NCBI RefSeq assembly: GCF_034932105.1
Contig: NZ_JAYGIG010000011.1
Span: 15,079 to 79,078, forward strand
From: Leptothoe sp034932105
Lineage (GTDB): Bacteria > Cyanobacteriota > Cyanobacteriia > Phormidesmidales > Phormidesmidaceae
Direction: 5' to 3'
DNA: 64,000 bases
Each line of letters opens with the position of its first letter. Within the stretch, counting starts at the first letter, position 1. Made by a program: the position numbers and the translations under genes. The notes under the pieces are model-generated. The model saw only the letters and a program-made list of their open reading frames with translations. It was not told where the DNA came from and searched no databases. Of this stretch, positions 36,648 to 46,309 are shown one piece after another.

Positions 36648-37763
36648 TTAAAGGCCATACTCCTCAAGCACCGCATCATCCAAATCATCCACGGAAGCCG
36701 CATCCATAATCTCTGAACACATATCGTGCAGATCTTGATGGCGTTGCCGACGGGACGTGCGGCGATATTTCTTGGCCTCTAGCTTGGGCTCATGCATTAC
36801 CTGGCCATCGCTGCCCATTTTCACTTTTTCACTGGCTTCCATATCCGGGCGATGGTCCAGCTGTTGCTGGTGCTGTAGCACCTCATCCAATAAGGATAGG
36901 TAGTAGCCGTAGCGTTCCCAGTCCCCTTTGACGCCACAGCCCGGCTCATCTCGATGGAGGCAGTTGTTGAACTGACATTGGCCTCGGCGCTGACGCACCT
37001 CCGGGAAGCAGTCCATTAATGTCTCCACCGTGCAGGTGACATCGGGTTGATTAAACCCAGGGGTGTCGGCTAGCAGCCCCCCCGTGGGTAGCTCAAACAG
37101 TTCCACATGGCGGGTAGTATGACGTCCTCGGCCCAGCTTGCCGGATACCGTATTGGTGCGGGCTTCCACATCGGGCACCAGACGATTTAAGAGGCTGGAT
37201 TTACCTACCCCTGAGGGTCCGGCCACAACGCTCACCCGATGCTGCAAGGCCTCCGTCAGGGGCCGGGGAAGATTTTTATCATTCCGTACGCTGATCAGTA
37301 GAGGGTCATAGCCCCAACTCCGCAGTCGAGTCTGCCAATGGTCGATGGCTGACCCAGGCAACAAGTCTTGTTTATTCAGACACAGGGTGACGGGAATGCC
37401 GGTGGACTCTGCTTTGACTAAAAATCGACTGAGTTGGGCGGGGTCTAGGTTCGGTTCGGCGAGGGCAAATACCAGCAGAATTTGGTCCACATTGGAAATC
37501 GGTGGACGGTCAAGCAGGTTAGAGCGGGGGTGGATGGTTGCGATCGCGCCACGGCAATCCTGCCAATCCATCTCCTCCACCAGCACCCGATCGCCCACCA
37601 CCACCTGCTGCCCGAGCTTTTTCAACCGGGCTCGACGGGTACACAAAAAATAGAGTGGTTTGGGCCCCTCTAAAGCCAGCCTTACCTGATAGTAATTTGC
37701 CTGACAAGCAACCACTGTACCTAGTGCAGATAAAGGCCTAGGTGGTTCTAATGCTCCCCTCAT
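36648..37763 (-). CDS. rsgA: ribosome small-subunit biogenesis GTPase RsgA
   Basis: 371 residues: an N-terminal OB fold, then a circularly permuted GTPase with G4 (CLNKQDLL) before G1 (AGPSGVGKSSLLN) and G3 (LADTPGF), and a zinc knuckle (QCQFNNCLHRDEPGCGV). It helps late 30S maturation. The C-terminus is extended by a basic then acidic tail (about 310-371) beyond the usual end. It is the last gene of the grpE-dnaK-dnaJ-tusA-rsgA run; its ATG overlaps the tusA stop by 4 bases (ATGA). Confidence 0.93.
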   Translation of the reverse strand: MRGALEPPRPLSALGTVVACQANYYQVRLALEGPKPLYFLCTRRARLKKLGQQVVVGDRVLVEEMDWQDCRGAIATIHPRSNLLDRPPISNVDQILLVFALAEPNLDPAQLSRFLVKAESTGIPVTLCLNKQDLLPGSAIDHWQTRLRSWGYDPLLISVRNDKNLPRPLTEALQHRVSVVAGPSGVGKSSLLNRLVPDVEARTNTVSGKLGRGRHTTRHVELFELPTGGLLADTPGFNQPDVTCTVETLMDCFPEVRQRRGQCQFNNCLHRDEPGCGVKGDWERYGYYLSLLDEVLQHQQQLDHRPDMEASEKVKMGSDGQVMHEPKLEAKKYRRTSRRQRHQDLHDMCSEIMDAASVDDLDDAVLEEYGL

Positions 37764-38011
37764 GCCGGAGGTCGTCTGACCTGAAGCATAAAGTAGCCTT
37801 CGGCGTTTGACTCTAACTCTTCAATCAAAAAACCTTCCGAACGCAAGCTATCAGGCACTTGCTCCACAGGCTCACCCGCATCCAACCAAACTTCCAGAAG
37901 TTCTCCTACGGGCATGCGCTGTAATTTGAGCTTAGTCCGCACAAAATTCAGGGGGCAGGGAGTCCCACGCAAATCTAATGTTTCATCAGGTCTATTTAAG
38001 ACATCGGTCAT
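37760..38011 (-). CDS. TusA-family sulfur carrier
   Basis: 83 residues. LDLRGTPCPLNFVRTKLKLQ contains the CPxP-type site whose Cys carries persulfide sulfur in TusA/SirA/YeeD proteins. The partner and pathway are not shown by the sequence. It sits 24 bases after dnaJ and overlaps rsgA by 4 bases, so it is part of the chaperone operon. Confidence 0.85.
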   Translation of the reverse strand: MTDVLNRPDETLDLRGTPCPLNFVRTKLKLQRMPVGELLEVWLDAGEPVEQVPDSLRSEGFLIEELESNAEGYFMLQVRRPPA

Positions 38012-38035
38012 AGTCTGAAGCCCCTCGCATCGGTA

Positions 38036-39163
38036 TTAGCCTTTAAATAAGCCGCCTAAAAATCCCTCAAGCCCCTTTTTGGAAATGGAATCACCCCTCA
38101 CCTCTGCCAGTTTTGCCAGGAGCTCACGTTCTTCCGCTTTAATGCGAGTAGGAATATCAACCATGATCGTCAGCAAATGATTGCCACGACTCACCGGATT
38201 ACCCAATTTCGGCACACCCCGATTCTCAAGGGTCAACACCGTACTGGGCTGGGTCCCCGAGGGTACGTGGACTTCCACAGGCCCATCTACCGTTTCCACC
38301 TGAAGGTCACAGCCCAAAATTGCCTGTAAGTAACTGATCTTCAAGTCCGACAAGACATTGATCCCGTCCCGCTTAAAGTTGCTATGCTCCTTAACAAACA
38401 AATAAACATAGAGATCTCCCGGGGGACCACTCCGCATGCCCGCGTCCCCTTCATTGGAAACCCTGAGCCGAGTACCATTATCCACCCCAGCTGGAACCGT
38501 TATTTTCAGCTTTTTAGTTTCCTGTTTTCGTCCGGCTCCACCACAAACTTCACACCGATCCTCAACAACCTCACCGGTGCCGTTACATGTTGGACAGGCT
38601 GAAACCTGAGTAAAACTCCCAAAGGGTGTTCGGGTTGCCCGCCGCACTTGCCCAGAGCCGCTACAGGTGGAACAGGTGCGCGGCCGAGTGCCCGGCTTTG
38701 CCCCCGATCCTTTACAGGTCATACAGTTTTCTAGATGGCTAATCTTGATTTCTTTTTCGCCACCAAAAATCGCCTCAGAAAAATCTAATTTCAAATCAAG
38801 CCGCAAATCATCCCCGCGCATGGGGCCGCGTCGCTTGGTCTGGGTCTGACCACCGGAAAACCCACTAAAAAAGCTCTCAAAGATATCGGCGAAGCCGCCC
38901 ATATCCGCAAAATCTTGAAACCCTGCACCACCAGAAGCTGCGCCACCTACGCCAGCTTCCCCAAATCGATCATACCGAGCCCTGATTTCAGGCTCAGATA
39001 GCACCTCGTAAGCTCGGTTAATTTCCTTAAATTTATCTTCCGCCCCAGCATCTTTATTGACATCAGGGTGATACTTACGTGCCAGTCGGCGATAAGCGCG
39101 CTTGACCTCATCCTGATCGGCTCCCCGGGAAACACCGAGTACCTCATAGTAATCACGAGCCAT
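38036..39163 (-). CDS. dnaJ: chaperone protein DnaJ (type I)
   Basis: 375 residues. J domain with YHPDVNK (HPD about 32-34), Gly/Phe-rich linker, and four CxxCxGxG zinc repeats (CMTCKGSG, CSTCSGSG, CPTCNGTG, CEVCGGAG), then the C-terminal substrate-binding domains. It stimulates the ATPase of DnaK and delivers unfolded clients. It lies 102 bases downstream of dnaK. Confidence 0.97.
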   Translation of the reverse strand: MARDYYEVLGVSRGADQDEVKRAYRRLARKYHPDVNKDAGAEDKFKEINRAYEVLSEPEIRARYDRFGEAGVGGAASGGAGFQDFADMGGFADIFESFFSGFSGGQTQTKRRGPMRGDDLRLDLKLDFSEAIFGGEKEIKISHLENCMTCKGSGAKPGTRPRTCSTCSGSGQVRRATRTPFGSFTQVSACPTCNGTGEVVEDRCEVCGGAGRKQETKKLKITVPAGVDNGTRLRVSNEGDAGMRSGPPGDLYVYLFVKEHSNFKRDGINVLSDLKISYLQAILGCDLQVETVDGPVEVHVPSGTQPSTVLTLENRGVPKLGNPVSRGNHLLTIMVDIPTRIKAEERELLAKLAEVRGDSISKKGLEGFLGGLFKG

Positions 39164-39265
39164 AGAATGCTAGCTTAACAACGACAACTGGAAATCTATC
39201 CCACCATTTTACGTAAACACGGCACATTGCTGATTCGCAATTCCCGTACTCCCATCATTCGGTTA

Positions 39266-41272
39266 TTATTCTATCGCCTCATAATCAGCTGTAATTGTTG
39301 CGTCCAAGTCAAACTCGGGTTCACCTGCTAACAGATCTATGGCATCAGGGGTGGCATCGGCGGCCACAGGTTCCTTTGCTCTGGATTTTCCATCGCTACC
39401 TGACTCTGATGACATATCTGGAGTGGTCTCACCCCCAGCAATGTCAAAATTATCCTCTGGATTGACCTGACGATACATCTCAGCGCCAATGGCAAAAATA
39501 ATCTGCTGTAATCCATCCAGAGCTGTCTGAAGTTCCTCTGGTGTAATTTCCTTATTGCTTACAGCGGCTCTGAGGGTAACTTCTGCCTCTTGACCTTGAG
39601 CTTTGCGTTCGTCGCTGATCCACTCAGCATTTTCCCGCATCGTTGTTTCGTAGCTGTAGAAGAGGGCGTCAGCCTTATTGATCATTTCAGCTACTACCTT
39701 CCGACGCTCATCGTCGTCAGCATAGGCTTCTGCCTCTTCCCGCATCTTGTCAATTTCACTGGCTGTTAGGCCGCCAGTATTTGTGATGCGAATGCTTTGG
39801 GCTCTACCTGTGCCCTTATCCTTCGCCGCTACCTGCAGAATGCCGTCAGCATCAATTTCAAAGGACACCTCAATTTGCGGTATCCCTCTGGGAGCAGGTG
39901 GAATCCCCGTCAATTCGAATCGTCCCAGGCTTTTATTGTCTCGAGCCATAGCCCGCTCACCCTGTAAGGCATGTACCTCCACAGAGGTCTGCCCATCGGT
40001 AGCAGTGGAAAAAGTTTGTGATTTACTGGTGGGAATGGTGGTGTTCCGCTCAATGACCTTGGTAAATACTTCGCCTAAGGTTTCGATGCCAAGGGATAAA
40101 GGGGTGACGTCCAGCAAGAGCAGATCCTTGACTTCACCGCCTAAGACCCCTGCTTGAATCGAGGCCCCCAAAGCCACGGCCTCATCCGGATTAACAGAGC
40201 GATCGGGAGTTTTGCCATTAAAGTAATCCGTAATCGCTTTTTGGACGGCTGGAATGCGGGTAGAGCCGCCCACTAATAGGATGCGATCAATGTCGTCTGG
40301 CGTTAGTTCGGCATCTTTGAGGGCCTGAGCTACCGGCTCTAACGTTGCGGCGACCAGGGGCTTGGCCAACTCTTCAAACTGGTTGCGGGATAGTTCAGCC
40401 TCCAAATGCTTGGGCCCGGTTTCATCCGCTGCAATAAAGGGCAAATTAATTGACGTATTCGCTCGACTAGATAATTCTATTTTAGACTTTTCAGCTGCTT
40501 CCCGGATACGCTGTAAAGCCATGCGATCCGTGGACAGATCCATGCCCTCTTGCTCTCTGAACTGATCTAAGAGAGCTGTGACGATGCTGTTATCAAAATC
40601 ATCGCCACCCAGATGGTTATTCCCAGAGGTGGCCTTTACTTCAAAGACGCCATCCCCCAGCTGTAGGATCGAAACATCAAACGTACCACCACCCAAGTCA
40701 AATACCAAAACCGTCTGATCTTGGTCTAACTTGTCCATGCCATAGGACAAGGCGGCAGCCGTCGGCTCATTGATAATCCTTAGGACTTCAAGACCCGCAA
40801 TTTTGCCCGCATCCTTTGTTGCCTGGCGTTGGGCATCAGTAAAATAGGCTGGCACCGTAATCACAGCCTGGGTAACCTCTTCGCCAAGGTAGGCTTCAGC
40901 ATCCTGCTTTAACTTCTGCAGGGTCATAGCAGAAACTTCTTGAGGCGTATAAGCTTTTCCCCGAATCAAAACATCCACGGTGTCATCTTTACCGCGAACA
41001 CAGGTATAAGGAACCCGTGTTCGCTCACTGGATGTATCTTCCCAACGACGACCGATAAAGCGTTTAATACTGTAAACAGTATTTTCTGCATTGGTTACAG
41101 CCTGACGCTTAGCCAACTGCCCAACTAGGCGTTCCCCATTTTTGGCAAAACCAACAATGCTGGGCATTGTACGTCCGCCTTCTGTGTTGGTTATAACCTC
41201 AGGTTTACCACCTTCTAGAACTGCAACGCAGCTATTAGTAGTTCCTAAATCAATGCCAATAACTTTTCCCAT
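39266..41272 (-). CDS. dnaK: chaperone protein DnaK (Hsp70)
   Basis: 668 residues. Nucleotide-binding domain with GIDLGTTNSCVAVLEGG, VITVPAYFTDAQRQATKDAG, VFDLGGGTFDVSIL and the LVGGSTRIPAVQ motif; a peptide-binding domain (DVTPLSLGIETLGE); and an acidic C-terminus ending in TITADYEAIE. Linkage to grpE and dnaJ is the arrangement known for the general-stress DnaK2-type paralogue of cyanobacteria (inference). No CIRCE element was found upstream. Confidence 0.97.
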   Translation of the reverse strand: MGKVIGIDLGTTNSCVAVLEGGKPEVITNTEGGRTMPSIVGFAKNGERLVGQLAKRQAVTNAENTVYSIKRFIGRRWEDTSSERTRVPYTCVRGKDDTVDVLIRGKAYTPQEVSAMTLQKLKQDAEAYLGEEVTQAVITVPAYFTDAQRQATKDAGKIAGLEVLRIINEPTAAALSYGMDKLDQDQTVLVFDLGGGTFDVSILQLGDGVFEVKATSGNNHLGGDDFDNSIVTALLDQFREQEGMDLSTDRMALQRIREAAEKSKIELSSRANTSINLPFIAADETGPKHLEAELSRNQFEELAKPLVAATLEPVAQALKDAELTPDDIDRILLVGGSTRIPAVQKAITDYFNGKTPDRSVNPDEAVALGASIQAGVLGGEVKDLLLLDVTPLSLGIETLGEVFTKVIERNTTIPTSKSQTFSTATDGQTSVEVHALQGERAMARDNKSLGRFELTGIPPAPRGIPQIEVSFEIDADGILQVAAKDKGTGRAQSIRITNTGGLTASEIDKMREEAEAYADDDERRKVVAEMINKADALFYSYETTMRENAEWISDERKAQGQEAEVTLRAAVSNKEITPEELQTALDGLQQIIFAIGAEMYRQVNPEDNFDIAGGETTPDMSSESGSDGKSRAKEPVAADATPDAIDLLAGEPEFDLDATITADYEAIE

Positions 41273-41705
41273 AAGGGCCTGCTCACTCTAGAGAACCGTT
41301 TATTTCTTTAAAAGATATAGATATCCACCTATCAATTAGATGGTTAATAGCTTGAAGGTAAACCGATGCGGTTATTAATCAACTTGAAGTCGATTAACAG
41401 CCTATGCAGATTTACCAGGTCGAAAGCATTTCTTAACCCCTAATCATAGGGACAGACTGATAAATAAGCTTAAGTAAAAATTGCCATACAGTTACACCCT
41501 GGACCTAACAACATACCTGCAAGAAATATTTGCAGTAAGTGTCCTAGCAGACGCTATGTCAGTAGCCCTCTCATATAAATACAATACCCAAAACGATAAA
41601 TTCTAACAAAGCATCTCGATATTCAAGAAAGCTTCATAACTGAGCTAACAGAAGACTAGCTCGATCAGCTGGGGCTCCAAGTTTGCTTTTTCATGATCCT
41701 TCAAA
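41273..41705. other. intergenic region between grpE and dnaK
   Basis: 433 bases, AT-rich. One imperfect inverted repeat (TTAATCAACTT at 41375-41385 with GAAGTCGATTAA at 41386-41397) is visible. It lies about 100 bases before dnaK and could be an operator or a transcript start feature. There is no CIRCE palindrome (TTAGCACTC-N9-GAGTGCTAA) and no gene. Confidence 0.4.
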
Positions 41706-42407
41706 CTAGTCCTCAAGGGGTGTAGCGACTTTGACCATGGCATGACGCAGGACTCGCTCGCCTAAAACGTACCCTTTGACTAATTCCTCAATAACTGTGC
41801 CGTCAGCATGTTCATCGGTGGGTTGCCGCATTACTGCTTCATGGAGATTGGGATCAAACTCTTTACCTTCAGCCCGCATAGGGGCTACTCCGACCCGCTT
41901 TAATCCTTCAACTAACTGCTTGTAGACACTTTGATAGCTTTTGTGAACAGCCATTTCCCCCTCATTTTGAGGTTTGATTTGGGCGCGAGCACGCTCAAAG
42001 TTATCAACCGCCTCTAACAGATTGCTAATCGTATTACACTTAATCTGAACTTCAAGATCTTCTTTCTCGCGACTGGTGCGCTTACGGAAATTCTCAAAAT
42101 CAGCTGTGAGTCTTAGATATTGGCTGTTTCTATCTTCTAACTGACCTTTGAGTTGAGCGATCTGGGCTTCTAATTCAGCAACCGTTGCTGTGGCGGATTC
42201 AGCATTGTCCGTAGTGTCAGCATCAGAGGGATCTATCGCCTCACCATCTTCAGGATTAGCTTCAGAAAACTCATTCTCAAAATTAATTTCGATGTCGGCG
42301 TCTTCAAGTTTAAGTTCTTCGATATCGACATCTGTCTCATTCACCATGTTAGAGACTTCATCGTCTTCCATCGCACTACCTTCTGCCGGATTAACGTCCT
42401 CTACCAT
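41706..42407 (-). CDS. grpE: nucleotide exchange factor GrpE
   Basis: 233 residues. An acidic, low-complexity N-terminus (about 1-75) is followed by a coiled coil (LEAQIAQLKGQLEDRNSQYL) and the GrpE core (LTADFENFRKRTSREKED), ending with GYVLGERVLRHAMVKVA. It releases ADP from DnaK. First gene of the chaperone cluster, 433 bases upstream of dnaK, so dnaK probably has its own promoter too. Confidence 0.96.
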   Translation of the reverse strand: MVEDVNPAEGSAMEDDEVSNMVNETDVDIEELKLEDADIEINFENEFSEANPEDGEAIDPSDADTTDNAESATATVAELEAQIAQLKGQLEDRNSQYLRLTADFENFRKRTSREKEDLEVQIKCNTISNLLEAVDNFERARAQIKPQNEGEMAVHKSYQSVYKQLVEGLKRVGVAPMRAEGKEFDPNLHEAVMRQPTDEHADGTVIEELVKGYVLGERVLRHAMVKVATPLED

Positions 42408-42859
42408 CGTTTAACCTCATCAATAACAGAACTCAGGGGTAACATTTGCCTTAGACGATGATATTTTAAGCGAGTTGCACCCAACCCAGGACATCTTGAT
42501 CAACTGGAAAAATTCATGGGTTGAGCAAACATGAATGTATCACCAACCTGAGCTGCAGGATTCATTCATCTTAGCGGTATCACGATAGTGCATTTTGTAA
42601 CGTAATGACTATATGAAAATAAGACCTATCTTCATACCGCATTGCTAACCTTAAGCATTTTCCTACGGCTTAAGGTTAGCAATGCGGCTAGCTGGATACC
42701 AATGTTCAAGCTATTATCGGGAGATAGAGCAGCAATTATTATGCGATATGCTGTGAAAATTAGAATAACCCTATTCATCGGATTAGGTATTTTCCCCTAT
42801 AGCTGTCTATAGAAAAGCGTTTTGTGGGCAACCTTCTGTAAGGATTTTCTGCGGCGACT
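42408..42859. other. divergent grpE-pilB control region with a 20-bp hairpin
   Basis: 452 bases between divergent grpE and pilB. The main structure is a perfect inverted repeat, arms 42637-42656 and 42668-42687 around an 11-base loop. The rest is AT-rich and should include both promoters, but no clear pair was chosen. Confidence 0.5.
42637..42687. repeat. perfect 20-bp inverted repeat with 11-base loop
   Basis: CCGCATTGCTAACCTTAAGC (42637-42656) is the exact reverse complement of 42668-42687. It stands between divergent genes, where a terminator is not needed, and has no following T-run. It may be a protein-binding site, an RNA hairpin or a small palindromic element. Confidence 0.9.
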
Positions 42860-44878
42860 ATGACCAATTCCTCATCATCTCGGAAAGCGCTTGTTCTACA
42901 AAGAAGCTTTTCTCCGTTTAGTAATCAGCTTATTCAGGCAGGGTATGTCGATACAGACCAAATGCAGCAAGCATTGGTTGAAAGTCGGAAATCAGGCCGT
43001 TCATTAACGGATGTTTTAGAGTCAGTAACAGGTCAGCAACTCAGTCCAGAACTCTTACGCCAGTATAAAAAGCAGCAGCTATTTGAGCTGAAAATCCTCT
43101 ATGGGGTTGAGTCATTAGATCCTGAGATTGAAAGCGTTTCTGACACTAAAGTTGGCAATCTAATTGACGACCTCATTCCAGTAGATATTTGTCGTCGTCA
43201 TCGACTGCTCCCGCTGTCTCAAACGACTCAAGATGGTGTTTCTACTGTGCTAGTGGCCATGGTAGATCCAGAAAACTTGGAAGCCCAAGACGACCTCAAC
43301 CGAATTCTGCGACCGAAAAGCCTGAAGCTGCGTCGCATGGTCATTACCGTTGAAGATTATCAACGGATGATTTCAGCCTATCTAGATGATCAGGTCGCCA
43401 AGGAAAAACAGCGAGATTTTGAGCAGGCTGTTGATGTTAATTCTAACTTAGATGAGCTGGATCTCGATGGTGCTGATCTCCAAGAATCCCTGGATGAAGA
43501 GGCTGACTTGGGAGAAGCGTTACAAGATGCCGGGGCAGCTCCTGTCATTGCGTTAGTGAATAAGGTATTGGTTAAAGCTCTCCAGGAGGGGGCTTCCGAT
43601 ATTCACGTTGAACCCCAAGAGGAGTTTTTGCGGATTAGATTTCGGCGTGATGGTGTTTTACGTCAGGCATTTCAGGGTTTGCCTAAGAAAATTATTCCAG
43701 CGGTCACAGCACGTTTTAAGATTATTTCTGAGCTAGATATTGCTGAAAGACGAGTTCCCCAGGACGGTCGAATTCGTAGAGTTTTTCAAGGGCGTAAGGT
43801 TGATTTCCGAGTTAGCACCATACCCAGTCGCTATGGCGAAAAGGTAGTGCTACGAATTCTAGATAATACGACTACCCAGCTGGGTTTAGATAAACTGATT
43901 ACCGACGATGAAACCCTCCAAATCGTTCGGGATATGACCAGCGCCCCCTATGGTTTGATCCTGGTGACGGGACCGACTGGGTCGGGTAAGACCACCACAC
44001 TATATTCAGTGCTATCGGAGCGTAACGATCCTGGAGTTAATATCAGTACGGCGGAAGACCCGATTGAGTACGCTTTGCCTGGTATCACCCAGGTGCAAGT
44101 GATTCGTGAAAAAGGAATGAACTTTCCTTTGATTTTACGAGCATTCTTGCGGCAAGACCCCGATGTGATTCTTGTGGGTGAGACCCGTGACTCTGAAACG
44201 GCTAAAACGGCGATTGAGGCTGCTCTGACTGGCCACTTAGTGCTCACAACGTTGCACACTAATGATGCGGCTGGGGCGATCTCTCGTCTCAATGAAATGG
44301 AGGTCGAGGCGTTCCAAGTCTCTAGCTCGCTGGTTGGGGTTCTGGCCCAGCGTTTAGTACGTAAGGTTTGTGGTGATTGTCGCATACCCTATTCCCCTAG
44401 TAGTGAGGAATTAGCTCGCTTTGGACTAAGTTCTGCCAGGGGGGATATTACTTTTTACCGGGCGAATGTAGTTTCCCCCGAGCAAGTTGATGCGGCGCAA
44501 GCTGAAAGTGGGCTATGTCAAACTTGTCAAGGCTCCGGCTACAAAGGGCGAGTTGGGGTGTATGAAGTGATGCGTATTACCGAAAACTTGCAGCGGATGA
44601 TTTCGGATGGGGCTCCTGCAGAACATATTAAAGAAGTTGCTGTTGAAGAAGGAATGCAAACTCTGTTGTCTTATAGCCTCAAGCTGGTGGAGCAAGGTTA
44701 TACCACCCTAGAGGAGGTAGAGCGTGTAACCTTTACCGATACGGGGTTGGAAGCTGAACTCAAAGCAAGGCGTAAAACTGTCTTGAGCTGCACTACCTGT
44801 AATGCTGAACTGCACCACGACTGGCTGGATTGTCCCTACTGCCTAACGCCTCGTTTTCAAAGTAGCGAGGCTAAGTAG
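42860..44878 (+). CDS. pilB: type IV pilus extension ATPase PilB
   Basis: 672 residues. An N-terminal MshEN-type domain (about 15-170) precedes the GspE/PilB core with Walker A GPTGSGKTTTL (about 370-380), an Asp box and Walker B region (RQDPDVILVGETRD), and His boxes. A zinc site is formed by CGDCRIPY and CQTCQGSGYKG. The extreme C-terminus adds a second ribbon, CTTCNAELHHDWLDCPYC. It powers pilus assembly for motility and DNA uptake. First of three pilus genes on the strand. Confidence 0.95.
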   Translation: MTNSSSSRKALVLQRSFSPFSNQLIQAGYVDTDQMQQALVESRKSGRSLTDVLESVTGQQLSPELLRQYKKQQLFELKILYGVESLDPEIESVSDTKVGNLIDDLIPVDICRRHRLLPLSQTTQDGVSTVLVAMVDPENLEAQDDLNRILRPKSLKLRRMVITVEDYQRMISAYLDDQVAKEKQRDFEQAVDVNSNLDELDLDGADLQESLDEEADLGEALQDAGAAPVIALVNKVLVKALQEGASDIHVEPQEEFLRIRFRRDGVLRQAFQGLPKKIIPAVTARFKIISELDIAERRVPQDGRIRRVFQGRKVDFRVSTIPSRYGEKVVLRILDNTTTQLGLDKLITDDETLQIVRDMTSAPYGLILVTGPTGSGKTTTLYSVLSERNDPGVNISTAEDPIEYALPGITQVQVIREKGMNFPLILRAFLRQDPDVILVGETRDSETAKTAIEAALTGHLVLTTLHTNDAAGAISRLNEMEVEAFQVSSSLVGVLAQRLVRKVCGDCRIPYSPSSEELARFGLSSARGDITFYRANVVSPEQVDAAQAESGLCQTCQGSGYKGRVGVYEVMRITENLQRMISDGAPAEHIKEVAVEEGMQTLLSYSLKLVEQGYTTLEEVERVTFTDTGLEAELKARRKTVLSCTTCNAELHHDWLDCPYCLTPRFQSSEAK

Positions 44879-45040
44879 AGTGCTCAAACTAGCTAGATGT
44901 AATTCATGGTGTCAGAGTGGGTAAACTCATCTCCATTGATTATGTCTAGACCTCGGACCTAGGCCTACTGGCATTGCTCTGTGACTTTCTTAAGATTTTT
45001 GTTTATACCGTTCTTGTAACTATCTACCTGAGGTGGCCCC

Positions 45041-46186
45041 ATGGAAATGATGATCGAAGACTTGATGGAAGAAGTGGTTGAACGGGGAGGCTCCGATCTC
45101 CACCTTTCAGCGGGCCTACCTCCTTATATTCGAGTTAGTGGTCATCTCACTCCAACTGAGCACCCTCCCATGACGCCTGAACAGTGTCAGCGGCTAATTT
45201 TTAGCATGTTGAACAATTCGCAGCGAAAAAGTTTGGAGCAAAATTGGGAGTTAGATTGTTCCTATGGCGTGAAGGGGCTAGCGCGCTTTCGCGTCAATGT
45301 GTATAAGGATAGGGGGACCTACGCCGCCTGTCTGCGAGCCCTAAGCTCTAAAATCCCTACTGTTGAGCTGTTGGGTCTGCCTGAGATCGTTATTGAGCTT
45401 GCCCGCCAGCCCCGTGGACTGATTCTAGTGACTGGGCCGACCGGTTCTGGTAAGTCAACCACATTGGCTTCCATGATCAATGACATTAATAACACTAGGG
45501 CTGAGCACATTCTGACGGTTGAGGATCCGATTGAATTTGTATACGAACCGATTAAAAGTCTGATCCATCAGCGTCAGATTGGGGAAGACACAAAAAGTTT
45601 TGCGAATGCTCTTAGGGCTGCTCTTCGGGAAGATCCTGATGTGATTTTGGTGGGGGAGATGCGAGACTTAGAAACCATATCCCTAGCGATTTCGGCTGCG
45701 GAAACGGGGCACTTAGTCTTTGGGACGTTGCATACCAGCTCTGCTGCCCAGACCGTGGACCGGATGATCGATGTTTTTCCTCCGGAACAGCAACAGCAAG
45801 TTAGGGTGCAGCTGTCTAACTCTTTGGTCGCGGTGCTGAGTCAAACCCTTGTGCCCAAGGCCAATCCTAAGCCTGGCGAATTTGGCCGGGTGATGGCTCA
45901 GGAGATTATGGTGATCACACCAGCTATTTCGAACTTGATTCGAGAAGGTAAGACGGCTCAGATTTATGGGGCTATTCAGACTGGCGGTAAGTTAGGGATG
46001 AAAACCTTGGAGATGGTTCTAGCCGACTTGTACAAATCTGGCACGATCAGTTTTGAGGAAGCGATCGGTAAGTCATCTCGAGCTGATGAACTGCAACGTT
46101 TGATTAATGCCGGTGGTGCTGGTGGTGGTGCTGATGGTACAGGTCAGGCACAGCGTGGACGCTCGACGACGGGGGTCCGGCGTTAA
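45041..46186 (+). CDS. pilT: type IV pilus retraction ATPase PilT
   Basis: 381 residues. Walker A GPTGSGKSTTL (about 131-141), DVILVGEMRD, and the PilT hallmark near the end (PAISNLIREGKTAQIYGAIQTG; the Arg of AIRNLIRE is Ser here). It depolymerises pili for twitching. A Gly/Ala-rich tail of about 25 residues follows the core. It lies between pilB and pilC, 162 bases after pilB. Confidence 0.95.
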   Translation: MEMMIEDLMEEVVERGGSDLHLSAGLPPYIRVSGHLTPTEHPPMTPEQCQRLIFSMLNNSQRKSLEQNWELDCSYGVKGLARFRVNVYKDRGTYAACLRALSSKIPTVELLGLPEIVIELARQPRGLILVTGPTGSGKSTTLASMINDINNTRAEHILTVEDPIEFVYEPIKSLIHQRQIGEDTKSFANALRAALREDPDVILVGEMRDLETISLAISAAETGHLVFGTLHTSSAAQTVDRMIDVFPPEQQQQVRVQLSNSLVAVLSQTLVPKANPKPGEFGRVMAQEIMVITPAISNLIREGKTAQIYGAIQTGGKLGMKTLEMVLADLYKSGTISFEEAIGKSSRADELQRLINAGGAGGGADGTGQAQRGRSTTGVRR

Positions 46187-46309
46187 TTGAAAGCCAAGAC
46201 CTGAAATTACTCTGGTCTAATTTTAATTGGGGGTTGCCTAAAAATGAGGTGGCACTGTATAAAGCCTTCAATGACTTTTAAGCATAAAACTTTGCAGAGG
46301 TAGAAACCC

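Noticed and set aside
41273..42500. CIRCE heat-shock element before grpE or dnaK
   Set aside because: The TTAGCACTC/GAGTGCTAA palindrome is not present; only an unrelated imperfect repeat is seen.
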